A stretch of 64,000 nt of DNA from Hortaea werneckii. Lineage: Eukaryota; Ascomycota; Dothideomycetes; Mycosphaerellales; Teratosphaeriaceae. The DNA lies in assembly GCA_037044905.1 (NCBI GenBank), contig JBAOKB010000175.1, positions 1-64,000 on the forward strand, written 5' to 3'. This document shows positions 32,165-44,114 of the stretch, piece after piece. Each line of letters opens with the position of its first letter. Positions within the stretch are counted from its first letter, which is position 1. The notes below the pieces were generated by a model. It did not search any database and was not told the DNA's origin. It worked only from the letters and a program-made list of their open reading frames with translations. The position numbers and the translations under genes were made by a program.

Positions 32165-33286
32165 CTACGAATGCCCCTGAACATCACGCGTAACATACGG
32201 CTCCTCGAGATACCTCTCCTCCTCCACACTCAACACCTTCCCCCCCGCCTCCAGCGCCTCCTCCATCCTCTCCACGCTAGAGAACCCAATAATCGGACTG
32301 GAAACCCTCCGATTAATCCACGCCAACGCCACATGGCTCATCTTCCAGCCTTTCCGCTCCGCCACCTCCTGCACCCTCCTGACGACCTCGCGATCACTCT
32401 CGCTCTGCCCCGTCCCGCCGCTGCTCCCCACCTCCCCCGCACTCCGCACCGTCTTCCCAAACTCCCCCGGCGGCCGCGCCAGGTGTCCGCGACACAGCGG
32501 CGCCCAGGGGATCAGCCCCACCCCCGTCTCGTTACAATACCGATTCATCTCCCGCTCCTCCTCCCGGTACAGCAGGTTATAATGGTTCTGCATCGACACG
32601 AACTGCGTCCACCCCCGCCGCTCCGCACACTGCTGCAGCATCGCGAACTGGTACGTCCACATGGACGAGGCGCCAAGATAGCGCACTTTGCCGCTCTTGA
32701 CCAGGTCGTGCAGCGCTTCCATCGTCTCCTCCAGCGGCGTATGGGGATCGAACCGGTGGATCTGCAAGAGGTCCAGGTACGGCGTGTCGAGCCGGGCGAG
32801 CGAGGCGTGCACGGCTTCGAAGATGGCGGTGCGTGAGAGTCCGCCGCGGTTCACGTACTCTTTACTCGCGGCGATGCCTTGGCCGTACAGGATCCCCCGC
32901 GTACTCGCTTCCTCGCCCACGTACCCGAAGCATTTGGATAAGATGACGAGTTTGTGTCGCGGGAGGGCGTAGTGCTTGATCGCTTTGCCGATGATTTCCT
33001 CGCTGATCCCGTTGGAGTAGACGTTGGCCGTGTCCCAGGTGTTGAGGCCGCGGTCGTAGGCGGCTTTGAGGAGGGGGAGGGCTTCGTCTTCTTCGATTAC
33101 CCAGGGTTGCCAGGCTTTGGAGCCGAAGCTCATCGCGCCTAGGATGGGGACGGAGACGCGGAGGCCGGAGCGTCCGAGGCGTTTGTACTCGGCTTTGGTT
33201 TCATTGATGGATTTGATGACTGGGTCGGCGTTGTTGGTGAGGTCGAGACCGTCGAAGGGTCTCGTGTTGGTTGTTGCTGAGGCCAT
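32165..33286 (-). CDS. aldo/keto reductase (voltage-gated K+ channel beta-like group)
   Basis: A 373-residue NADPH-dependent TIM-barrel oxidoreductase that reduces aldehydes or ketones; substrate unknown. The catalytic tetrad is visible: Asp85 and Tyr90 in NTWDTANVYSNG, Lys118 in LVILSKC and His177 in LLQIHRFD. Also seen are LGRSGLRVSVPILGAMSFG at the N-terminus, the cofactor-side ALAWINRRVSSPIIGFSSVERMEEAL, and LIPWAPLCRGHLARP. The sequence resembles the group that includes the sterigmatocystin StcV and versiconal reductase-like enzymes, but there are no biosynthetic genes nearby, so a secondary-metabolite role is not supported. ATG at 33286, single exon, strongly GC-biased codons. Confidence 0.9.
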   Translation of the reverse strand: MASATTNTRPFDGLDLTNNADPVIKSINETKAEYKRLGRSGLRVSVPILGAMSFGSKAWQPWVIEEDEALPLLKAAYDRGLNTWDTANVYSNGISEEIIGKAIKHYALPRHKLVILSKCFGYVGEEASTRGILYGQGIAASKEYVNRGGLSRTAIFEAVHASLARLDTPYLDLLQIHRFDPHTPLEETMEALHDLVKSGKVRYLGASSMWTYQFAMLQQCAERRGWTQFVSMQNHYNLLYREEEREMNRYCNETGVGLIPWAPLCRGHLARPPGEFGKTVRSAGEVGSSGGTGQSESDREVVRRVQEVAERKGWKMSHVALAWINRRVSSPIIGFSSVERMEEALEAGGKVLSVEEERYLEEPYVTRDVQGHS

Positions 33287-34248
33287 ATTGAGAGAGAGTG
33301 AGAGATGTATTTATCAAATTAGCGTCTACTGTGAAAGTGAGCTGCGAAGGAGGAATCCAATTCAAGGTTGAGGAAAACGTCAAAGATATTATTTTTGTGA
33401 ATTCCACTACAAGCGATCTTTCATCATCATCATGACCGCGCGATACATATCGCCTCCCGTCTTTGGAACTGCTCGACGCGCTGTGCCCGGCACTGCTGGA
33501 AAAGAGGGGTGAATATGCCTTATCCCCGGCTATATCCACCACCGGCTAAAATACAACAAGCTCTCCAATGGCTATGCAACCCGTCTTCTCAGACTGAACT
33601 TGTGAGTAGTTTTGGGAAAGATAGAGAGTACTGCTGAGAGAGTATGTGATGTCGGGAAGAATTGATGACAACATCGTCACATCTCACCGCCCAACTCCAG
33701 ACCCTCTTCTCAACTTCACTTCACCTTGAATCCCTGCGTACTTGACCGGGCGAGCCAGAGCACGGATATGCTAATGCAACGCGGTCCTAGCCCTTCACCG
33801 CCTCACAATCGGCCAACCTCTCTATCTAGTCTTGCACCGGCCGTCAGAGCATCTTATTACCAGAGACGTCTCGCCTTCTCATTAGCTTGAGCGGTCCTTG
33901 GGATCCTGACTCTTCAACTGTCAGGACGAGCTCAACATTGTCCAGATCAACGTATCTAATCGTGAGACATCCGAAACGAGAAGTACGTGAAAGCAGCAGC
34001 AGGCAATGAGTCAAGATCACAGTAGAATCCCATCATGCGCGTCGGCTATAGGAGAGATGAAAGTAAAAAGCAGAAAGTAACACACTTGCTATTCCATCCC
34101 GTTCACGGCCTAGTAGCCAGCACTTCCGCATCAACGGGTCCGAAGCCAAGTCTCAAAACCCCGCCAAAGAAGCCCTCCTCTTCCTCACCCCTTTCCTCTC
34201 CACAAACGTCTGACCAAGCAAGCAAGCCCACTTCCACCGATGAGATCT
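33287..34248. other. intergenic, no supported gene
   Basis: About 960 bp: promoter of the aldo/keto reductase on the left and 3' flank of the nucleoporin gene on the right. Nothing else recognised. Confidence 0.45.
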
Positions 34249-37200
34249 CTAATCCGCATCAGCATCAGCAGCCGCCCGCCCAACATCATCAGGCCCATCG
34301 CCATTCGTGACCCCCACGCCTCCAATCTCCCACAGACTCAGATCCTTCCCTTCCCTGCCCTTAGGCCGGAACTTCTTCCCATTCACCCCCTTCATAACCA
34401 ACATCATCTTCCCCGCCTGCGCGAACCCATCGACGAGTTCTCTCATCCTGCCGCTCTGCACGAACAGCTCCGTCAGACCCGTCTCTTCGTCCGTGATCGT
34501 CGTGCTCAGATCCATGAGCTCGATGTACGCATCGCGACTGATCATGGGTCCGGCGGAGTATAGGGCGCATTGGTACGCGAGGAGGATCTCGGGGATGTAG
34601 CACATGCGGATCCATTTCAGGTCGACCGCTTCGGACTCGTCGGCCGCTTCTCGCAGGAAGCCTGGCTGGAGCAAGGGCGCGACGGCTTCGTCCAGATCCG
34701 CTTTGGCGATCTTCAATTCCGTTGGTGCCGTGGATGCTGCGCGCGGCGTACTGGAGTATGCTCGTTCGACCGAGACCCAGTCGGCTAGGGCGAGGATGGC
34801 GAGGACGAGCTGTTCGAGTTCATAGTAGGTCCGGGACTGGCGACGGAGGACGTCCAGCTGCATTGCTTCCTGGGTGCCGGGAGGAGGCTGGATAGGGGAG
34901 TTCTTATCCATAATGTTGACGACTTTCCCGAGTACTTCGACCGTCTTGTGTTCGGATATTGACTGGAAGGGGAAGGTGCGGGCAAGCAGCATGGCGCCGC
35001 TGACATGTCCGGAAACTAATCACGAAGGTCAGTATAAGACAAGACTGGATCGTCACATCACGAAACTTACCTAGAGCCATTCGCATCCCCAGACCCAGGG
35101 TACTGAACGTGACCTTCCACTCGCCAGGCAACAGCCTAAACCACTCCAACCCTCTGCACAGCAGAATGTCGCCTTCGTCCATCTCGGCAGGCATGAAATC
35201 CTCCCTTATCCTCCTGCCAGGGAAGAGCCTCGTCTGCTCTCCCGCATAGTCTTCCAAAGTCTCGAGCGGACGACTCGGGACCTCCTCCCTTCGCAACGTG
35301 AAGTACTTCTGCAAGATCAGCCTAACTTGTTCGTCGAAGATGGCTACGACATCCAGGCCGTAATCATCGGACATGAGCTTCAGCATCTCTTTCTGCTGGC
35401 TAGCGCCCGACACGTCTTGGAGCAGGTTCCCTAGAACAGCAACGTACTTGTCGTGTCGCATACGCGAAGCATACATGGCGGCGTAGTCGCGTCTTCCTTG
35501 CGCTCGGAGTGCCTGCAGGTATGATACCAGGACATTCTCCTCGGCACCCACCGTCTCGGCTTGTGGCTCCATAGGATCAATCGCGCGCGTCACGACGTAG
35601 ATGTGAGCCGCAATTCTCAGTGCGGCAGGATCAAGCACGACCTGCGACTCTGGTAGAAGCTGAGCTGGGGCTTTGCGAATGCGTTCAATGACACTTTCAG
35701 TCTCTTCACCGCCACGCATGCTGTCCAAGTCAGAGGCCGCCATGCCAGTTGTATACACGAGATTTTCGGCGTCGTTGTTGAGAAGGTAATGCTCAATGAT
35801 CTTAAGTGGCCGAGCGGACTCTTCTTTCGTCGCGCTGTTCTGACGAAGCCTCATGATGAGGTTGTTAAACGCCTCTTGCGCTGTAGCTCGATTCGTGAGA
35901 CCTTCGTTCGCCGACGTGCTTCGCCGCAGAGCAGTCATGGCTGGGACACGGTCGGAAAAGTTCGTGTGCAGATAGAGCTCGAATTCCCAGGTCAATGTCG
36001 TAGTGTAGTAAGCAAATAAGTGGTCGTCAACACTCCGGCACACTCTTTCTACAGCCTTCGAATTCCCACTGAGCAGCCCATACACTGCAGCCTCGTACTC
36101 ATTGGCACACTCTGATTCCGATGCGAGATGGCACATTTTCCTCCACGCGCTGTTGCTACCCGAATGCTTACTTTCCATTGCGAAAAGAGCAACAGCTCGC
36201 CAGCCTTCGTTGCGCTCCTCACACCATGCTCTAATGTCTTGCCACGAAGTACCACGGCGGAGCATCTCCCAGCACGCGACCCACACGGCCTTCTCGTAAA
36301 AGCGATCTTCCTTCTCCAGTACCCTTTGCTGGCGTCCAGGAGCGTCAGGATCCAGAGTCGTAGCCATCATATCTTCACCATTTTCGGTCCGGATCTGCGG
36401 GAGGACAGGATCCGAAGGATCAGGCCAGCTACGTAGTCGTTTCTCTTTCTTGATGCGCTCACGTGTGTGCAGCCAGCCCTTCGACCACAACCCTTTCCCA
36501 GCACCTGAGCGCGTCTCAAGCTCCTCCATCACACCTTGGACATCGGTCTCTTGGTGCTCGGCAGTCTGCTCCAGCCATTTCTTGATCAGAGACCTCTCTC
36601 GTGCAGTATCGCTCTCGATAAGAAACCGCTCGTACAGCTCGGCCTCGGTGGTATACCGATTCGGACTTGCCATCTGTGCAAGCTTGTCTTCTCTTTCGGC
36701 TTGCAATTCTCGGTCCAGCGCTTCTGTAGTCGTGTGTCGATAGTGCAATTCCAGAATCAATTTGAACAGCTGCCAAATATCCGCCTCCTGCTGCCAGTGT
36801 CTCTGTTCCTTCACTTCTTCCGCCTTCCGTCCTTCAAGTATACTCCCAGTGCCTCTGAGACTGCCCATGCGACTCCCGCCTCCAGTCCCCTGATCCGAAA
36901 CGTTCGCTCGTTGAGCCCATTCACGCCTCAATTGCAGTCTCCTCTCTCTTTCGTGCCGCTTGTTCAGATTCTCCGCGGCTTTCTGGGCAATGTGCTGGAA
37001 CTTGCCTGCCACCTCGATCGCGACAACGTGCTTGTCCTCTCTATGGGGCAGCTCCCTGAGGAATCGATCGAGCTCGACCGAGAACAGTTCGACTTCTCTA
37101 CCGACCTTATCCGCCATCTCGTGGAGGCTGTCGAGGGCGTCTGCAGGCCCACCAAGTGCAAGGGGCGGGTGTTCTTCGTTCTGATCTTCGTCGTCCGCCT

Positions 37201-37375
37201 GGTCCTCAGTAGATGGGAGAACTTCGTCGCCGTTCGAAGCGGTATTGAAATTCCACAAGCTCGATGATTCCTTGCGTAACGACGTGGTAGCTTGCGGCCC
37301 TCTTTTACGCGTAGGATTCTTTGCGATTGATGCCTGGCTCGCTCCAGCTTGGGATCGTCGTGTTGTGGGAGGCAT
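34249..37375 (-). CDS. NUP84: nuclear pore protein Nup84/Nup107
   Basis: A 1023-residue alpha-helical scaffold nucleoporin of the Y-complex (Nup84 complex), needed for pore assembly and mRNA export. Exon 1 (37375-35071) and exon 2 (35015-34249) are joined by a 55-nt intron with GTAAGT and GATTAG ends, phase 1. Family features are DKVGREVELFSVELDRFL, a helical repeat region, WRKMCHLASESECANEYEAAVYG, and the typical Nup84/107 C-terminal domain (TYYELEQLVLAI, ELMDLSTTI). The N-terminus (MPPTTRRSQAGASQ) is basic and disordered. The ATG at 37375 is chosen; upstream in-frame sequence begins only with TTG. Frame intact throughout. Confidence 0.9.
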
Positions 37376-37867
37376 GATGAAAGTGGAAGAGTGAATCGAT
37401 GAGATGACGAAAAGAGGGTGTTGGCACCTGCAATGCCTCTTGACAACCTGTAAAGATTCGAAGGCCAAACGATGCGATTAGAACGATCCCGGGGCAACAT
37501 CAGAAGCTTGTCGCGGAAAGCTCGCCGCTAGCGCGTCATTCGCGTGGCTCGTGCGTATGTTGGTCGGTCTGGCATTATATTCACTGTAGGACCTACCTAG
37601 CCGCATGAAACAGACATACCACGGCATTCCAGGTGTTCAATGCAATGCAAGACTTGAGAAAGCTAGCAGAGAGGAAGATGAATGGCGAAAGCAGCTTACG
37701 TGCATTCCCAAGCCTACATAGGGTAGCAACTTTTTTTCACATCTGTAACATGTCCATCCACACATCTGATATAATCTTTGCGAGCCCCAAACTCCGCCCG
37801 CGATGCCTGAGCAAAAACTGAAAAAGAGGAATGGTTTCCTTCCAACTCTCTGCACAGCATGTAGAAT
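37376..37867. other. intergenic, promoter of NUP84 and 3' UTR of ERV29
   Basis: About 490 bp with no gene seen. Confidence 0.45.
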
Positions 37868-38989
37868 CTAGTAGACCTTCTTCTTCTCGTCGAAGCTGAC
37901 CTGTCCGGGACCCATGTTGACCAGCAGCAACAGACCGCCCACGATCGAGAGGATCTGGAAGAAGTCGTACTTGGCGAAGTCCTTGTGTGGGTGGTGAGGG
38001 TGCAGCTAGAATTAGACATTCATGTTAGCGATCCGTCTTGATGGTCTGTATTCCGGATTCAAATTTCACTTACAGTCCAAAAGTTGTTGACCAGGATGTT
38101 GAAAATACTCAGGATCATGACCAGAATGATCGCGCTCCACTTAGCCTTGAACCCGACTGCAACCATGACACACGCCACGGCGCCGACAGCGATCACGGCG
38201 ACCCTTCCAGGTGTCCAGTCACCCGCGAACACGAATCCGATGAACAAGAAGATCAACAGCACACGCCCGGCCAGCTGGAAATACATCTTCCTATCCTTCT
38301 CATCCAGCTGCGGCAACCCCGCAGGGGCGAACTTCTTGCGTACCCACGAGTCGGACAGAACCATCAGCAAGCCACCCATGACCGAGAGGTTGCGAAGGAA
38401 GAAGTTCAGATCGAAAATGAGACCGTAGCCGAGCGCTTGCGTGATGACGACAGCGATGAGGCCGGCGACGGCTTGCTCGGAGTACTTGCGGACGATGATG
38501 AGGAAGGAGCAGGCCGTCATAGCGAGGACGTTGGTGATGAGGAAGATATGAGTAATGCCGTTGGGAACTGTATCGCACACAACCAAGTCAGCTCATTAAG
38601 TCCCTTCGAACACTCATAGGCTCAACGCTCGTATGCCTCCCTCCCTATCCAGTCCCGATGGGCAGGTGTAACTCACTATGCCGATAATCATGCAGATAGA
38701 CCAGCTGATCACCCCACTGGGTTATAATCCTCAACGCATCCTCCAGGAACGTCACGACGATGAGGAAGCGGCCGATGGCCGGCAAGTAAGGCTTGAGCGG
38801 GTCGCTGAACGTGTCCAGCATATCCTCGATCTTGCTCGTCTGGGCGCGGATCGCCTCGAGCGGGGACGGGTCGTTGGTCGCGTCGGATCTGCCTCCCATG
38901 CCGGAGGGACCGGGGCCGTATGAGGAATATTGTTGCGGTTGTTGCTGCGAGCCGAGGTGGTAGCCGGCTGTACCACGTATTTGTGCCAT
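37868..38989 (-). CDS. ERV29: Surf4/Erv29 cargo receptor
   Basis: A polytopic ER-Golgi cargo receptor that packages soluble secretory proteins into COPII vesicles. Three exons: 38989-38677, 38567-38074 and 38005-37868, with GTGAGT/TACAG and GTAAGT/TCTAG borders and matching phases, give 314 residues. Family motifs are a cytosolic Gln/Gly/Pro-rich N-terminus, LPAIGRFLIVVTFLEDALRI, the DYRH-IPNGITHIFL junction across intron 1, several TM helices (NLSVMGGLLMVLSDSW, VLLIFLFIGFVFAG), and FFQILSIVGGLLLLVNMGPGQVS. The C-terminus KKKVY provides a dilysine KKxx COPI retrieval signal. Each internal frame would end early without these introns. Confidence 0.92.
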
Positions 38990-40468
38990 GGCTTTGTGGT
39001 CACAGCAATGACGTGTCTAAAAGAGGAGCGTAGTAGGTATTGGCGGTGGTTCCCGCGAATGGTTGCGTATTGAGACGGGAGAAGGGGTAGGTTCGTCTTT
39101 GTCCTCTCTGGGTGGATCGTCGGATGTGGACTTGAGCTGCTGCACGGCAGCGCTGCAAGAATTATGTCTCAGTCCCGAAGTCTTGAATGAGTGACTGCAA
39201 TACTAGAGTAATGGTCTGTTCCCTGTTGTGCGTGTAGTTGTCAAGAAAGTAAAGGAATGATTCAAGGTAGCAGTGGTGGTGCTGCTGTGCTGCTGCTGCT
39301 GATGTGGGGGAAGCACGGTTCCTGAAAGCTGGTCTCTTCGGCTCGGGAAGCTGGGACGCAAGCTTGAAAGGTTAATGTCCGGCCGGTAGCAGCAAATCGA
39401 TACGGATCTGGTTGTGGAACAAAGAAAAATACTGTTCGACTTCGATTCGACCCCTTTGCCAATTGTGAAATCAGTTGGCGTCTTCAGATATGTCCTTACG
39501 AAGATGAGCTGGCGCAGGAGTGAATACGGCAGGACAAAAATAGCAAGCTATACATTTAACGTGTGAGGCTGATGAAATTCACGGCCCGAGGCATCTCAGA
39601 TTGACCATCCACCATGTCTCGACCACTCCGTCATTACCGTCATTGGCATATAATAGTACCAAGCCGGTTGAGAATACCTGTTCAATTAAGACATTCGGTG
39701 GGAGACTCTCCTAAGGTTCTGTCTATGTTGGCCAACGTCGCTTGGTATCGCTCTTTGAGCGGCCTAGATCTTGAAGGCGTGGCCTTTGATGCCTTCCTAT
39801 CCACACCTGCATTGACGTAAAGGGGCTATGCGTCAACCGCTTGTAAGGTGTTCTTTGTGAGCAATGGAATGCAGCTTCACTGCAAAGCCGATTGCCATGT
39901 GACAATTGGGCGGCATTGAGGTCACTAAAGATCCCAATATTTTCAACACTTGACGATAATCTCTTAACATTCATGTAGACGAAGGACGTGGTACATCAGA
40001 CAGCCTCGTTCTCCCCTTGCTAATACACAAACTCATACACTCGACTGAACTGCTAGTCATACTCTAAGAGAGAAAGGAAAAAATGATTTGGTACGGACAA
40101 TTGGAAAGAGTCTTCTGCAATCCACACCTAGCAATCCTTCCTTCGTTTCCCATATCCTGCGCCTGTCCGTTCCCCATGAGCGCCTTTCGTATGGTAAGCA
40201 AATGTTCGGCCTGGTTTCTCCCCGGAGCTCGTTCGCTTTCAGGAATTTTATTTGAGGTGGGAAGGCAAAGCTTGGGCTTGACGCGATGCAGGTAAGTATT
40301 TTTTTTATGCCCGGGCTGTGCCGCTGTCCAGCCCTGGGGCACGATAAGAATGGCAATGAAGCATGTAATCGTGGTACTCGAGACTCGAGCTGGATTTCGA
40401 ACGCCTTTGAGCTTCCATGTGACGAACCGAAGACCTACCAATGACTGGGTGCAACGGATTGATTGCAC
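38990..40468. other. intergenic, about 1.5 kb
   Basis: Left 400 bp is the likely promoter of the Surf4 gene; the right end is 3' UTR of the gene at 40.5 kb. Short open frames only. A stretch near 40370-40410 superficially resembles a tRNA T arm but has no cloverleaf. Confidence 0.4.
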
Positions 40469-41788
40469 TTAAGCATCCCAGTTGGAGGCGTCATTCGGGT
40501 CGACGTTGGTCCTCTGCTCGTACTCGTCCGTCAAGGCTTGGAATCCCTTTGGCTTGCCATTGACCATGGCAGGCTTGGCAGGAGCTGGAGCCGGTTTGCT
40601 GACAGGCGCCGGCTTCGGTGCAGGGACTGGAACTGGCTCAGTGGGTGTGCTCACACCATTCACCTCACCGTCTTCCGCATGCTTCTTGCCCTTCTGCTTC
40701 TTGGGCTGAGCAACAGTGGTCCAACCGGAATCGTCGCCACTCTCTCTCATGACCTGGGCCATCTGTTCCTCTTCTGAGACATCGTCCCGGGCACGCTGCT
40801 GGAGGGTGTCGGCGTCGGTGGTGCTGGTGGCAGCGGTGCTGCCGCCCAACCCTCCATTGGAGCTTGCTGTAGACTCGGCATCGAATGTGTCGAGCAGTGG
40901 GGTACCGTTGACTGCCGGAGCCGTAGTCACCGTGGCAGGTTGAGATGGCTTCGAGGCATTCCAAGCATTCGAAGTTGGCGGCTTGACGCCCATGCCGTTC
41001 CTCGCCGGTTCACCGCGTGCCTCTCTCGCAGCACGGCGCTGCTTCTCTTCCAAGACCTTGCGCTCCTTCTCCTCAGCTTCCCGGACAAGCCTCTGCTCTT
41101 CCTTCTTCAGTCTGTTCTGACGCTGCTTCTTGGTCTCTACCGGTTCCTCTTTCTTCTGCTTCTTTGGCGCCTTCTCCTTCTGAGGTTGAGACGGTGCTGT
41201 CACGCGTATCGTCGAAGGACCCGAGGCTCTGGGCTCCAGCATATCGGATACGTCGCCGGCGTTGATGGCTGAGAAGTCAGAGGGCGACATGTCGTCATCA
41301 GCTTGTGCAGGCTGTTCGGAGGTTTGCGGTGCGCTGCTCTTGACGCTGCCTTGCTTCACCGTCTTCAGTCTTTGCTCCTTGCCCTTGGGCACAGACAGAT
41401 CTGTGCCTTTACGGGCTTTGGCGAGTTGCTCCGCAAACTGCCTGGTACTTTGATCCTCCTTGTCGTCTTCCTGGCTGCTCACAGGGACAGCCGGAGCTGT
41501 GGGCTGCTGCCGTTGTTGCGGCTTGCTAGGGGCTTTTCGCTTCTTGTTGTTCTCTTTGCCAGAGCCTGAAGTGACCTCAGCCGCGCTGGTCTCTGCTGAA
41601 GGGCGATCATTTTCTCGTCGCTTGGCCTTTGGACGTTGTTCCTTTGGCTCTCTCGGTTCTTGGACACTCCGCCTTCTGTTCGAGGCAGTTGGTGTCTGTG
41701 GCTTGTTCTGGCTGTAGTAGTATGCTCCAATGGCACCACCGACTACGAGGAACATGCCCCAGTTCTGAATGGCTTGCCAGTGATCCAT
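40469..41788 (-). CDS. TM-anchored Lys/Glu/Ala-rich coiled-coil protein
   Basis: A 439-residue fungal protein of unknown function. The N-terminus has one hydrophobic segment (about 10-27, WGMFLVVGGAIGAYYYS). Long charged low complexity follows, with a coiled coil at about 215-265 (KKQRQNRLKKEEQRLVREAE). A SGWTTVAQPKKQKGKK block lies near 355-370, and the Pro/Ala-rich tail ends FQALTDEYEQRTNVDPNDASNWDA. The SGWTTV block and the acidic end look conserved-protein-like. No catalytic residues seen. Probably anchored in the ER or outer mitochondrial membrane (inference from topology). ATG at 41788, no intron. Confidence 0.65.
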   Translation of the reverse strand: MDHWQAIQNWGMFLVVGGAIGAYYYSQNKPQTPTASNRRRSVQEPREPKEQRPKAKRRENDRPSAETSAAEVTSGSGKENNKKRKAPSKPQQRQQPTAPAVPVSSQEDDKEDQSTRQFAEQLAKARKGTDLSVPKGKEQRLKTVKQGSVKSSAPQTSEQPAQADDDMSPSDFSAINAGDVSDMLEPRASGPSTIRVTAPSQPQKEKAPKKQKKEEPVETKKQRQNRLKKEEQRLVREAEEKERKVLEEKQRRAAREARGEPARNGMGVKPPTSNAWNASKPSQPATVTTAPAVNGTPLLDTFDAESTASSNGGLGGSTAATSTTDADTLQQRARDDVSEEEQMAQVMRESGDDSGWTTVAQPKKQKGKKHAEDGEVNGVSTPTEPVPVPAPKPAPVSKPAPAPAKPAMVNGKPKGFQALTDEYEQRTNVDPNDASNWDA

Positions 41789-43977
41789 GGTGGGTAGAGA
41801 TGCTGCCGTGGGAAGGTTGGCAAGTCGGTCTTCCGGGCGATCAGTTGGAAGACGTGTACTCGGGACTCGGCACAGTCAATGCGGTGGCTGACGTCGACAA
41901 TGTTGATGGTGGAAATGCGGCGCGATCGAATATCGCGTTGTCTTTGTTGTCGAAGGTCAGGCTGCGAGGCGCTGTACAACACTGGCTTGTTTAGTCCAAG
42001 CCGCCAATGCTGGGCGAGCTCGAATGGATGTCGACGCGGAGCAGGTGCAAGTAAGGGATGGGTGGTATGTTCAGCCGCTGTCGGCAGACGCCGCTAGCAC
42101 AGAGCTCACGGGGGTACAATGTGCCGCTGCCGCGCTGCTGCTGCTGTTCCTGCAGGCGACAGTAAGCGTGGCGAAAAGGGAAACGTGGTTGCAGATGAAA
42201 GATGTCCACAGCCAGCACCCAGATGGGAGGGATGAGCGATGCCAAGGTTGAGACGTCGCGTGTCTTCTCCGCGCAACCAGGGGCTGGCACGCTCACAAGA
42301 CGGGCTAAAGCTTTCACTTTCTGTAATTCACTACTCTCGCTTCGATGCTCATGAAACCTTCTGGAACGGGGGGGTCTGAGATGGTCGGTATTTGGAGATA
42401 GTCCGAATTTGATTGCCCCCGCCGTCCTGATCTACCCACTGTGACACGCGGTCTCTCGAACGTAATGATATTGCATTATTGTTATTGTTGCCGTCTACGT
42501 ATTGAATATGCACGCGGGCCGAAATATCGAAAGCCCGTGTCGGCCGAGGGTGTTCCCGTCTCCGACCTCACTTCCTTCGACGCCCTGAAAGAGTGAATGG
42601 CGGAATACATTGTGAATATACACAGTAGCATGCTCCGCCGGCAACTCACAGGCACGTTATCGCATTTCAATCACCCTTGATGGACATCTTGCAGCAGGAA
42701 GACCGCGTTCCGGAGCAGCTCGTGTATCTGGACCTTGCATTTAGCCTCTTCTCCACTCAAGCCCAGCCGGGCGCATCAGCTGGTCTATCCGCCATAAGCA
42801 CTGTCCGGACACTGCCGTTATTGGTTCGTTCTGGCCACACCACAATGAACGGCGGTAGCTTCCCCGCACAATCTGTACGCGAAGGATATCATCTCGGCGG
42901 AGTAGCCCCGGAGGTGCTGAGAGGCGGTGCTAGGGTTGATCAGGGTTGTGCTGTTGCGCTGTGTCTGATTCTTCTGCCTTTATGGATGGTATCAACCATT
43001 GGTTTGGTATCGAATGTCGTCGGAGTAATCGATTGCAATTGTTGGCATTACTTTGTTGTGCGGTTTCGGGTTGGTGATGCTTGGTGATGAGCAGGTGTGA
43101 CGGCGGGTGTCGACATTTTACAGCAGATCAATCTTGAGATGGTCCTTCAGATGAAGAACAACCCAGGTAGCAAGATACAGTTCGAACTCGATATAGAAAT
43201 CCTCTGACGAGCAGCACCGCTCTATACGCATAATCTCCGTTGAATTTTTTGCTATCTGCGCTACCATATTCTACCGTCAGTTAACAATACTCGATCCATA
43301 GCAATGAGACATCATGGACTTTCGCGATTACTACAGGGAGTTGAGACTGTCCATGACATCGATTCCAAAGCAAATTGTACCATGTTGAGTATTCCCGGCA
43401 AGTAAACCTAGGATGTCATATTCGCTGTGAGCGGTTCTCTCGATCGAACAAGTGCAGCGTTTGGTTTCAAGGTTCCGTCCGAATCCACTGAGTCAAGCCT
43501 TGCCATCGAGAAATAACCGACTGTAATACACATCTCTCGATTGCCATCTGTCGGTAAAACTGCTAATTGACAATACGCCGGCATAAACCTGGTTACGGGG
43601 GATTGCTGTATTCAGGCTCGTCGTGAGAACGAATGCCGTTTACCATGGTGTCTTGACCATCTTCCAAGATCGTTGTGAATCGCCATTCAACCAAATAAAC
43701 GATCCGTAACGATATGCTGCCTCCTGTGAGACATATACTGTTCCAAGCCTCCTAGACACTATTCTATTGGTACTATCGATCCCCCCGTCACCCTGATTGC
43801 TCGTCTCGCTCTTCAGACTCAAGGCAACGTCGGAGAACCGGCTCTGAGGCGTGGGGGCAAGTGTGGGGCATTTGTGACGCTTGAAGCTCGGATTTTGCCA
43901 CAAAGCTTTATATACGCACAACTCTTTTCCCTCTTCAACTTGGCAGCGAGCACAGCTCGTTACAAGCATCACAACCA
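41789..43977. other. intergenic, about 2.2 kb
   Basis: Left part is promoter of the 40.5-kb gene. A plus-strand frame at 42680-43087 is listed separately. 43100-43977 is AT-richer with no supported gene; its right end precedes the tRNA-Ile gene. Confidence 0.35.
42680..43087 (+). CDS. doubtful small ORF with one hydrophobic segment
   Basis: A 135-codon frame from an ATG at 42680 (MDILQQEDRVPEQLVYLDL) ending in TGA. It has a single hydrophobic stretch (about 95-122, CAVALCLILLPLWMVSTIGLVSN). No family, splice or codon evidence supports it strongly. Recorded because it is the only ATG-started frame of this length in a 2-kb gap. Confidence 0.25.
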   Translation: MDILQQEDRVPEQLVYLDLAFSLFSTQAQPGASAGLSAISTVRTLPLLVRSGHTTMNGGSFPAQSVREGYHLGGVAPEVLRGGARVDQGCAVALCLILLPLWMVSTIGLVSNVVGVIDCNCWHYFVVRFRVGDAW

Positions 43978-44114
43978 GGTCGGTTAGCTCAGTTGGTTAG
44001 AGCGTGGTGCTAATAGGTCGCAATCGGTGATCCTCTCATCTCAATAGAGTTCGAGAAAAAGATGCCGGTTGCCTTGAGACGCCAAGGTCGCGAGTTCGAC
44101 CCTCGTACTGACCA
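43978..44114 (+). tRNA. tRNA-Ile (AAT) with 63-nt intron
   Basis: The exons fold as a complete cloverleaf. Acceptor stem is GGTCGGT/ACTGACC (one G:U pair), D arm GCTC..GAGC, anticodon stem TGGTG/CGCCA with loop CTAATAA, T arm GCGAG/CTCGT with loop TTCGACC, discriminator A. The anticodon AAT (44012-44014) specifies Ile. The intron (44016-44078) interrupts one base 3' of the anticodon, the canonical position for eukaryotic nuclear tRNA introns. Mature length is 74 nt. A T6 run follows immediately, a Pol III terminator. Box A and box B are intact. Confidence 0.93.

Noticed and set aside
40370..40440. tRNA-like TTCGAAAT segment on the minus strand
   Set aside because: No acceptor, D or anticodon stems can be formed around it.
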